Translations under genes and position numbers: made by a program
Notes under the pieces: generated by a model
Told to the model about the DNA's origin: nothing
Database searches by the model: none
Seen by the model: only the letters and a program-made list of their open reading frames with translations
Assembly (NCBI GenBank): GCA_902803695.1
Contig: CADCQX010000385.1
Location: 1-6,738, forward strand
DNA length: 6,738 nt
Source of the DNA: Oscillospiraceae bacterium
Lineage (GTDB): Bacteria > Bacillota > Clostridia > Saccharofermentanales > Saccharofermentanaceae
Direction of reading: 5' to 3'
Shown here: positions 1-5,384 of the stretch, one piece after another
How positions within the stretch are numbered: the first letter of the stretch is position 1
Layout: every line of letters begins with the position of its first letter

Positions 1-31
1 GACCGCTGCTCTACCGTTGAGCCACTCCCCT
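1..31 (-). tRNA. tRNA-Trp (probable), 5' half only, cut by the left edge
   Basis: Read on the - strand, base 31 back to base 1 gives a 7-nt acceptor 5' strand (AGGGGAG), T8, G9, a D-arm with 4-bp stem GCTC/GAGC and loop AACGGTA, base 26 A, then the 5' side of the anticodon stem (GCGGT) and C32. The window stops just before the anticodon, so identity cannot be read directly. The combination of AGGGG at the 5' end, the D-loop AACGGTA and the stem GCGGTC is what I know from Clostridia and Bacillus tRNA-Trp(CCA), where it is followed by TCCAAAACCGC. Another isoacceptor with a similar 5' half cannot be excluded. A good promoter sits immediately upstream. The 3' half and any terminator are outside the window. 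Confidence 0.7.
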
Positions 32-46
32 GTGACAACGTAGAGT

Positions 47-75
47 ATTTTATCCGTTGGTTTGCACTATGTCAA
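47..75 (-). promoter_or_regulatory. Sigma-70-type promoter of the tRNA gene
   Basis: On the - strand there is a perfect -35 box TTGACA (bases 75-70), a 17-nt spacer, and a -10 box TAAAAT (bases 52-47, one mismatch to TATAAT). The start site would fall near base 40, leaving a leader of about 9 nt before the tRNA 5' end at base 31, typical of a tRNA gene processed by RNase P. This is close to the strongest vegetative promoter layout, as expected for a stable RNA gene. Confidence 0.85.
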
Positions 76-90
76 GTAGAATGATATGAT
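61..90 (+). promoter_or_regulatory. Probable extended -10 promoter of the proC operon
   Basis: An extended -10 element TGATATGAT lies at 82-90 (TG at 82-83, hexamer TATGAT at 85-90, one mismatch to TATAAT). A weak -35 candidate TTTGCA lies at 61-66 with an 18-nt spacer. Transcription would start near base 97 and give a leader of about 30 nt before proC. The -35 candidate lies inside the spacer of the divergent tRNA promoter, so the two sites overlap physically. The extended -10 probably compensates for the poor -35. This is inferred from motif matches only. Confidence 0.55.
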
Positions 91-101
91 TGTTTTGTTT
101 A

Positions 102-115
102 TATTATTAATAATA
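102..115. repeat. Perfect 14-bp AT palindrome in the proC leader
   Basis: TATTATTAATAATA reads identically on both strands. It lies a few bases downstream of the predicted start site (about 97) and ends 2 nt before the GAGGG ribosome binding site. The position would suit a repressor operator or a weak hairpin close to the ribosome binding site. However, it consists only of A and T in an AT-rich leader and could arise by chance. No known regulator's consensus was recognised. Confidence 0.4.
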
Positions 116-128
116 AAGAGGGTTTGAT

Positions 129-929
129 ATGAAACTTGCTATTATCGGTACAGGAAACATGGGAAAGGCTATTCTGGCAGGCATTTTGGCTGAAGGAATT
201 TTCGATTCCAAGGATATAAATGTTTGTGATGTCAGGAAAGAAGCAGTCGATTCAGTTTGCGCACAGTATGGTACAAACGGTTTTACTGAAGCAGCGAAGG
301 CGGTTGAAGGTTGTGACTACGTCCTTATGGCTGTTAAGCCAATCCATTTTGATGCAGCTCTTGCTTCTCTTAAGGATTCACTTAAAGCTGGTGTTGTCGT
401 TTTATCAATCGCTGCAGCGGTTAAGTGCGACAGGATCAAGGGGATCCTCGGTGAAGGTGTTAAGTTCGTAAGGATCATGCCTAATACTCCTGCACAGGTT
501 CAGTGCGGTGTAAGTGCCGTATGTCCTGTTGGATTGAGTGATGATGAAGTTGCTTATGTTAAGAAGATCTTTGAGTCATGCGGTGAAGTTATCCTTTGCG
601 ATGAGAAGACTCTTGATGCTATCGGATGCGTATCAGGTACTGGTCCTGCATACGTTATGCTTTTTATCGAAGCTATGGCGGATGCAGCAGTAAGTCTCGG
701 AATAAAGAGAGATGATGCTCTTAAGATCGCAGCCGGAACTGTTATGGGCTCTGGTCAGCTTTGCCTTAAGACAGGACTTCATCCTGGAGTTCTCAAGGAT
801 CAGGTATGTTCTCCTGGAGGAACTACTATTGCTGGTGTAATGGCTCTCGAAGAGAACGGACTTCGTAATGCGGTTATCAAGTCTGTTCTTGCAGCTGATG
901 AAAAGACAAAGGAAATGGCAAAAGGCTGA
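129..929 (+). CDS. proC: Pyrroline-5-carboxylate reductase
   Basis: This enzyme catalyses the last step of proline synthesis, NAD(P)H-dependent reduction of 1-pyrroline-5-carboxylate to L-proline, in the cytoplasm. The 266-residue product has the usual family length. It opens with a Rossmann dinucleotide-binding loop GTGNMG at residues 7-12. MPNTPA follows at 117-122, SGTGPAY at 169-175 in the helical dimerisation domain, and the C-terminal signature PGGTTIAG begins at 229 and runs on into ALEENGLR. These are the family's hallmark motifs, all intact. The start is ATG 129, with GAGGG at 118-122 spaced 6 nt away. It is the first gene of the operon and would be transcribed from the extended -10 site at 82-90. 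Its stop lies 1 nt before rnhA. No other proline gene (proA, proB) is visible, so proline synthesis is not clustered here. Confidence 0.97.
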   Translation: MKLAIIGTGNMGKAILAGILAEGIFDSKDINVCDVRKEAVDSVCAQYGTNGFTEAAKAVEGCDYVLMAVKPIHFDAALASLKDSLKAGVVVLSIAAAVKCDRIKGILGEGVKFVRIMPNTPAQVQCGVSAVCPVGLSDDEVAYVKKIFESCGEVILCDEKTLDAIGCVSGTGPAYVMLFIEAMADAAVSLGIKRDDALKIAAGTVMGSGQLCLKTGLHPGVLKDQVCSPGGTTIAGVMALEENGLRNAVIKSVLAADEKTKEMAKG

Positions 930-930
930 T

Positions 931-1386
931 ATGGCTGAAATGTACGTAGTCGATATCTATACAGACGGTGCATGTTCAGGTAACCCGGGTCCTGGCGGAT
1001 GGGGTGCCATCCTTATGTACGGAGAGCACAGGAAAGAACTCTCCGGAGGAGAGAAACAGACTACCAACAACAGGATGGAACTAATGGCGGTAATCTGTGC
1101 TTTGAAGGCTCTAAAGAAACCTTGCAAAGTTAATCTCTATAGTGACAGCGCTTACGTTGTTAATGCTTTTAATCAGAATTGGATAATCGGTTGGCAGAGA
1201 AACGGTTGGAAGAACAGTGCCAAGGTACCGGTTGCCAATATTGATCTTTGGCAGGAGCTCTTGTCACTTACAAATACTCATGCAGTCAGTTTTATCAAGG
1301 TTAAAGGTCATGCTGACAATGAGTTTAACAACAGATGTGACGAACTTGCGGTAGAACAGTCCCGTAAGTTCTCCGAAGATAATTGA
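931..1386 (+). CDS. rnhA: Ribonuclease HI
   Basis: This enzyme cleaves the RNA strand of RNA-DNA hybrids, removing R-loops and primer RNA, with two divalent metal ions. The 151-residue product matches the E. coli-type enzyme (155 residues) from end to end. The acidic catalytic set is present: D12 in YTDGACSGNPGPGG, E50 in NNRMEL, D72 in YSDSAY and D137 in NRCDELA, with the catalytic-loop histidine at H127 (KGHADNE). The basic handle segment around residues 84-98 (W/K/R-rich) is present, so this is the type I form with the substrate-binding protrusion. The frame is open back to an ATG at 868, but ATG 931 is chosen because it follows AAAGG (921-925) by 5 nt, lies 1 nt after proC, and starts where homologues start. 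ATG 940 (three codons later) is a weaker alternative. There is no sign of an N-terminal hybrid-binding domain. Confidence 0.96.
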   Translation: MAEMYVVDIYTDGACSGNPGPGGWGAILMYGEHRKELSGGEKQTTNNRMELMAVICALKALKKPCKVNLYSDSAYVVNAFNQNWIIGWQRNGWKNSAKVPVANIDLWQELLSLTNTHAVSFIKVKGHADNEFNNRCDELAVEQSRKFSEDN

Positions 1387-1393
1387 GGGTGTT

Positions 1394-1954
1394 ATGAATC
1401 AAAATAGGGACATAGATCTTACAGAGAAGACTATAAGTAGTGAAACCGTATTTCACGGCAAAGTGTTTGACTGTATCGTTAAGCAGGTGACGTTGTGTGA
1501 CGGCAGAACTGCAAGACGTGAGATCGTTAAGCATAATGGCGGAGCGTGTATCCTTCCGGTCGATTCCGAAGGCAATGCTTACATGGTCAAGCAGTTCCGT
1601 TCTCCTTTTGAAGAAATAATGTTTGAAGCTCCTGCAGGTAAACTCGAGTTAGATGAAGATCCGAGAGACTGTGCCATCAGGGAACTTCGCGAGGAGACAG
1701 GTTTCGTATCCGGTAAGGTTACTGATCTGGGCGTTATGGTTTGTTCTCCCGGATATTGTTCTGAGAAGATAAGTATGTATCTGGCAGAAGATCTCAGTTT
1801 TGAGGGAACAGATCCTGATGACGGTGAGTTTCTTAATGTGATCAAGATACCTTTTTCGAAAATATATGAGATGACTATGAATAACGAGATTACGGATGCA
1901 AAGACTTGTATCTGTATATTGAAGGCAGCCGGGAGGTTAGGTTATGGCAAATGA
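1394..1954 (+). CDS. nudF: Nudix hydrolase, ADP-ribose pyrophosphatase type
   Basis: The 186-residue protein carries a perfect Nudix box at residues 82-104, fitting G-x5-E-x7-REL-x-EE-x-GF with every consensus position filled; REL-x-EE is the metal-binding core. Before it comes a QFR ... FEAPAGK segment (67-83) and after it SPGYCSEKI, the arrangement known from the ADP-ribose pyrophosphatase group (B. subtilis YqkG/NudF, E. coli NudF). Those enzymes hydrolyse ADP-ribose to AMP and ribose 5-phosphate. The length and the N-terminal domain of about 50 residues agree with that group. Substrate choice within Nudix families is hard to read from sequence, so activity on other nucleoside diphosphate sugars remains possible. 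The start is ATG 1394, with GAGGG at 1385-1389 overlapping the rnhA stop and a short 4-nt spacer. The last 11 bases overlap ftsK, whose ribosome binding site lies inside this gene. Confidence 0.9.
   Translation: MNQNRDIDLTEKTISSETVFHGKVFDCIVKQVTLCDGRTARREIVKHNGGACILPVDSEGNAYMVKQFRSPFEEIMFEAPAGKLELDEDPRDCAIRELREETGFVSGKVTDLGVMVCSPGYCSEKISMYLAEDLSFEGTDPDDGEFLNVIKIPFSKIYEMTMNNEITDAKTCICILKAAGRLGYGK
1931..1936 (+). promoter_or_regulatory. Strong ribosome binding site of ftsK inside nudF
   Basis: GGGAGG lies 7 nt before ATG 1944, within the last codons of the Nudix gene. It fixes the ftsK start in the 11-nt overlap region and suggests that ftsK can load ribosomes itself rather than depend only on coupling. 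It is the best-matching site among the operon's later genes. Confidence 0.75.
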
Positions 1955-4877
1955 CGGCAAAAAAGAAGTAATGGGCGTTGTCCTGTTTTTCTGCGCCATA
2001 ATTCTCGGCTTGATGTATTATCTGCCGGAGAAGATAACCGGTGTGGTCGGAAACTTCCTTAGATCTGTAGGCTTTGGATTTTTCGGCTACATAGCAATGA
2101 TTCTTCCTTGCTTTTTGTTTTATGCGGCAATAGATCTATTTATCGAGAAAAGAGAGAGGGTAGCTTTTACACGTGTTAAGGCTGCTATCCTTATTCTTGT
2201 ATGTTCTGCGTCTTTGTTTGCTGCTATTACGATGAACTTTGAACATTTCAGGAGTATATGTATTCCTGATGGAAAAGAAAATCCTGCTGTTACCAAGGCC
2301 ATTCAATTACTTTGGAAATCCGGTCTTGAAAAAGACCTTATAAGAGCTCCGGGTGAGTCCGGACTCCTGATCCCTGGCGGACTTATCGGTGGTCTTATTG
2401 CCGTAAGTATCGAATCCGTATGCGGTAAGGTAGTTACTATTCTTATCATGATCGCGTTTACTTTGTCTCTGGTCATCCTTATATTCCATGTCTCTCTAAA
2501 AAAGACAGCTCAAAACTTAGGTAAGGCTGCTAAGAAGACATATGTTAATGCCAGACAGAATATGAACCGTAAGGGAAGACCAAACGCATATAGAACAGAT
2601 ATTCCTCAGCAAAGACCTGTTAATCTTAATGCCGGTTATTCTCCTTTTGTAGCAGGCGGTGGTAATCCAGGCAAACGTGATGTTCCGATCATCAACGGAA
2701 ATGTCGGCAATGATCCATATGGTCTTCCTGTTGAATATGATTCCTATGATCCGTTCAATGTACAGGCAAAGGCTCCTGTTGATCAGGCAACAGGATTTTA
2801 TAACTTCGGACAGGAAATTGCGCCTGATCAGAATGCTCAGCCTCCGATGGAATTCGGCGATAAGACAATATCCTATGGTGATAAAAAGATACCTGTAGGC
2901 GAACATGATAATGCTGCTGATTTTTCATACAATGCAAATGCTCATCATATTCCATACGACATAGTTCAGAGAAAGGAATACTATTCTTTCGATAATGATA
3001 AGAAGAATAAGCAGGGTTTCTATGATCTTACTGAGAATGGAATGCCACAGGTTGAGTATATGAGTTATCCTAACGAAGATGACGAATCTTTGTATCATAA
3101 TGACTATACCAATGTTTATGATGAACCTTATAGGAACGATAGTGATGTTCCTGGAGTAAGAACTCCACATGTTCCGGTTGACCTTACGGAAAACCTTGGT
3201 GAAGAAATCCTTGATAAACCTAGAGGAAGTAATGTAGCTACTGCTATGAACTATGAAAAGCAGAGTCAGCCTTCTGAAAATGCGATCAAGATCAATGCAG
3301 AAGAAGAACGCGAAGGCTTTAGTGCTACCGAAGGCCGCAAGATGGATACATCAGTTTCTGCTAAGGGTGCTCAGACTCCTCTTGTTGGTTCGATGGGAAG
3401 GAAGAGAAAGAGGGGAGACAAGTATGTACCTGCTCCTACAAGACTTCTTGATACTGAGCCTAAGGTTAAAAATCCGAAGAACGATCAGGAACTTATGAGT
3501 AAAGCCAGATTGTTGGAAGAGACACTCAAGAGTTTTGGTATTAATTCAAAAGTCGTCAATATCACTCATGGTCCTACAATCACAAGATTTGAACTTACAA
3601 TTGCAACCGGTACGAAGGTTTCGAAAGTTCAGGGTCTTGCTGATGATATTCAGATGGCAATGGCTGCAATATCAGTTCGTATTGAGGCTCCTATTCCTGG
3701 AAAGAGTGCAATCGGTATAGAGATACCAAATGATAAGTCTACGGCTGTACGTCTTAAGGGTCTTCTTGAGACCGATGAATTCAGAAATTCTCCGCCTCTT
3801 AACGTAGCATTGGGTCGAGATATTCCGGGTAAGCCAATGTACTGTGATCTTGCTAAGATGCCTCATCTTCTTATTGCCGGTTCAACAGGTTCAGGTAAGT
3901 CTGTATGTCTTAACTCAATTCTTGTAAGTATCCTTTGTAAGGCATCTCCTGACCAGGTCAAACTCATAATGGTAGACCCTAAGGTTGTTGAGCTTGCAGT
4001 TTACAACGGTATTCCTCATCTCATTATGCCTGTAGTTACTGATATGCAGAAGGCTACAAATACACTCAAATGGGCTGTAATTGAGATGGAGAGAAGATAC
4101 TCGCTCTTCGCTGAAAACAGCGTAAGAGATCTTAATGGATATAACGAAGTGTGCAAGATGGAAGGCGAACCGACACTTCCGTTGATAGTTGTTATCATAG
4201 ATGAGTTTGCGGATCTTATGATGGTCGCTTCTAAGGAAGTCGAGGCGCAGGTTTTGAGACTTGCAGCTAAGGCCAGAGCAGCAGGTATCCATCTTATCCT
4301 TGCAACGCAAAGACCTTCTGTTGACGTTATTACAGGTGTTCTTAAGAATAACCTTCCTTCAAGAATCGCTCTTGCTGTTACATCCGGTGTAGACAGTAAG
4401 ACTATTCTTGATCAGACAGGTGCTGAGAAACTTCTCGGTAAAGGTGATATGCTTTATGCACCACAGTCTGCTCCAAAGCCTATCAGAGGTCAGGGTGCTT
4501 TTGTAACTGATGATGAAGTTGAAAATGTCGTAACTTATTTGAAGCAGCATTATGACTCTGAATATGATGAAAACATCATGGATACGATCAACAATGCTGT
4601 TGCTGGCTCTATTGATGGATCCTCATCAGGTAGCGGATCAAAGGGCGATGACAGCGGAGAGGATGAACTTCTTGATGCTGCTGTTGAAGTAATCCTTGAA
4701 CAAAAAGTCGCAAGTGTTTCGATTCTTCAAAGAAGACTTGGTATCGGTTATCCGAGAGCTGCACGACTTATTGATGTTATGGAACAGAAAAAGTATATCG
4801 GACCGTTCGAAGGTTCAAAACCTCGTAAGGTTTTGATCGATCCTGCACAATGGATGGAGATTAAAGCACAGAAATGA
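1944..4877 (+). CDS. ftsK: DNA translocase FtsK/SpoIIIE
   Basis: This is a septum-anchored, ATP-driven pump that moves chromosomal DNA through the closing division site (or into a forespore). The 977 residues fall into three parts. The N-terminal membrane domain has hydrophobic segments near 9-28, 44-67, 78-98, 141-160 and 163-183, of which four probably cross the membrane. A low-complexity linker follows, about 186-499, rich in Asn, Asp, Tyr and Pro and ending in a basic patch RKRKR (486-490). The motor runs from about 500, with Walker A GSTGSGKS at 646-653, Walker B LIVVIIDE at 747-754, then LATQRPSVDVITG and NLPSRIAL. A Gly/Ser/Asp-rich spacer leads to the winged-helix gamma domain from about 909 (RRLGIGYPRAARLID), which reads orientation sequences on DNA. 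The protein is longer than B. subtilis SpoIIIE (787) mainly because of the linker. Sequence alone does not separate a vegetative FtsK from a sporulation SpoIIIE role. Confidence 0.96.
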   Translation: MANDGKKEVMGVVLFFCAIILGLMYYLPEKITGVVGNFLRSVGFGFFGYIAMILPCFLFYAAIDLFIEKRERVAFTRVKAAILILVCSASLFAAITMNFEHFRSICIPDGKENPAVTKAIQLLWKSGLEKDLIRAPGESGLLIPGGLIGGLIAVSIESVCGKVVTILIMIAFTLSLVILIFHVSLKKTAQNLGKAAKKTYVNARQNMNRKGRPNAYRTDIPQQRPVNLNAGYSPFVAGGGNPGKRDVPIINGNVGNDPYGLPVEYDSYDPFNVQAKAPVDQATGFYNFGQEIAPDQNAQPPMEFGDKTISYGDKKIPVGEHDNAADFSYNANAHHIPYDIVQRKEYYSFDNDKKNKQGFYDLTENGMPQVEYMSYPNEDDESLYHNDYTNVYDEPYRNDSDVPGVRTPHVPVDLTENLGEEILDKPRGSNVATAMNYEKQSQPSENAIKINAEEEREGFSATEGRKMDTSVSAKGAQTPLVGSMGRKRKRGDKYVPAPTRLLDTEPKVKNPKNDQELMSKARLLEETLKSFGINSKVVNITHGPTITRFELTIATGTKVSKVQGLADDIQMAMAAISVRIEAPIPGKSAIGIEIPNDKSTAVRLKGLLETDEFRNSPPLNVALGRDIPGKPMYCDLAKMPHLLIAGSTGSGKSVCLNSILVSILCKASPDQVKLIMVDPKVVELAVYNGIPHLIMPVVTDMQKATNTLKWAVIEMERRYSLFAENSVRDLNGYNEVCKMEGEPTLPLIVVIIDEFADLMMVASKEVEAQVLRLAAKARAAGIHLILATQRPSVDVITGVLKNNLPSRIALAVTSGVDSKTILDQTGAEKLLGKGDMLYAPQSAPKPIRGQGAFVTDDEVENVVTYLKQHYDSEYDENIMDTINNAVAGSIDGSSSGSGSKGDDSGEDELLDAAVEVILEQKVASVSILQRRLGIGYPRAARLIDVMEQKKYIGPFEGSKPRKVLIDPAQWMEIKAQK
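2498..2504 (+). other. In-phase A AAA AAG slippery heptamer in ftsK (possible -1 frameshift site)
   Basis: The bases fall as CTA AAA AAG in the ftsK frame, so the heptamer is in the X XXY YYZ phase of the E. coli dnaX frameshift site. It covers residues 185-187, directly after the last hydrophobic segment. A -1 shift would add DSSKLR and stop at TAA 2522-2524, giving a product of about 193 residues with only the membrane domain. I see no upstream Shine-Dalgarno-like stimulator, and only a weak 4-bp stem downstream (2506-2509 with 2526-2529), so efficient use is doubtful. Confidence 0.2.
3411..3498 (+). other. Possible nested small ORF with strong ribosome binding site, inside ftsK in the +1 frame
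   Basis: AGGGGAG at 3411-3417 lies 6 nt before ATG 3424, which is in the +1 frame relative to ftsK. It opens a 24-codon ORF ending at TGA 3496-3498. The peptide begins MYLLLQDFLILSL and ends in an Arg/Lys-rich tail. The Shine-Dalgarno match is a by-product of the codons for the basic patch of FtsK, so chance is the default explanation. It is listed because the match and spacing equal or exceed those of the real genes here. No function is proposed. Confidence 0.15.
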
Positions 4878-5383
4878 TGAATACGTTCTTTGATGATATT
4901 ACATTGGATAATGGAAAAGATCTGGCTTCCGAGTTGGTTTCTGTTCTTAAAGATAAAAATCTGAAGATCGGGTTTGCTGAGAGTTGTACCGGAGGATTGA
5001 TCTCTGCGGGTATAGTAGATATTCCAGGTGCTTCTGAAGTATTTTTCGGCAGTATAGTATCTTACGATAACAGCATCAAGATGAAGTGTTTGGGAGTATC
5101 TGAGGATTGCCTGAATGATCACGGCGCTGTTTCTTATGAATGTGCTAAGATGATGGCTGAAGGTGCCAGGAATGCTCTGGATGTTGATATTGCAATATCG
5201 GTTACCGGTGTGGCCGGTCCCGGTGGCGGAACTCCTGATAAACCTGTAGGCACTGTTTATATGGGATTTGCTGACAGGAACGGAGCTGAAAGTGTCGTCA
5301 CTTTTTCGAGAGGTGACAGAAGTGATATAAGAAAGGTTACTTGCTATAAAGCGTATAAGTATGCTTTAAGCAAGATTGGATGA
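4874..5383 (+). CDS. pncC: Stand-alone CinA C-terminal domain protein, nicotinamide-nucleotide amidase type
   Basis: The family hydrolyses nicotinamide mononucleotide to nicotinate mononucleotide and ammonia, recycling the NMN by-product (for example from NAD-dependent DNA ligase) back to NAD. The 169 residues correspond to the C-terminal half of CinA and to free-standing PncC (about 165 in E. coli). Family motifs are AESCTGG at 35-41, IPGASEVFFGSIVSYDN at 50-66, HGAVSYE near 90, and VTGVAGPGGGTPDKPVGTV from 110. The N-terminal molybdopterin-binding-like half of full CinA is absent, with no remnant upstream because ftsK occupies that sequence. ATG 4874 overlaps the ftsK stop as ATGA; ATG 4877 is the alternative. 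The nearest GGAG (4856-4859) is about 14 nt from ATG 4874, too far for a normal ribosome binding site, so coupled translation from ftsK is likely. The amidase reaction is inferred from the family. Confidence 0.92.
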   Translation: MMNTFFDDITLDNGKDLASELVSVLKDKNLKIGFAESCTGGLISAGIVDIPGASEVFFGSIVSYDNSIKMKCLGVSEDCLNDHGAVSYECAKMMAEGARNALDVDIAISVTGVAGPGGGTPDKPVGTVYMGFADRNGAESVVTFSRGDRSDIRKVTCYKAYKYALSKIG

Positions 5384-5384
5384 T

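Noticed and set aside
102..107. TATTAT as an alternative -10 box for the operon
   Set aside because: No -35-like hexamer stands 16-18 nt upstream and there is no TG extension; TGATATGAT at 82-90 is the better candidate.
868..930. Upstream extension of the rnhA frame to ATG 868, adding 21 residues
   Set aside because: It overlaps the proC signature region, the added residues have no family similarity, and ATG 931 has a better-spaced ribosome binding site and the expected RNase HI N-terminus.
1960..1968. A-run at ftsK codons 6-8 as a slippage site
   Set aside because: The phase is GGC AAA AAA GAA, which does not form an X XXY YYZ heptamer, and a short A-run alone is common in such genomes.
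2517..2906. 129-codon open frame on the - strand opposite the FtsK linker
   Set aside because: Its isoleucine-rich sequence follows from Asp/Asn/Tyr codons of the linker read backwards. It has no domain and no promoter or ribosome binding site evidence.
3395..3402. GGGAAGGA as an FtsK orientation sequence of the GGGNAGGG type
   Set aside because: The last base does not fit, the E. coli motif need not apply to this lineage, and the site lies in a purine run forced by Arg/Lys/Gly codons.
3915..4310. 131-codon open frame on the - strand opposite the FtsK motor
   Set aside because: It lies wholly across the Walker A to Walker B region of ftsK. The predicted peptide is Cys/His/Arg-rich noise, typical of antisense reading.
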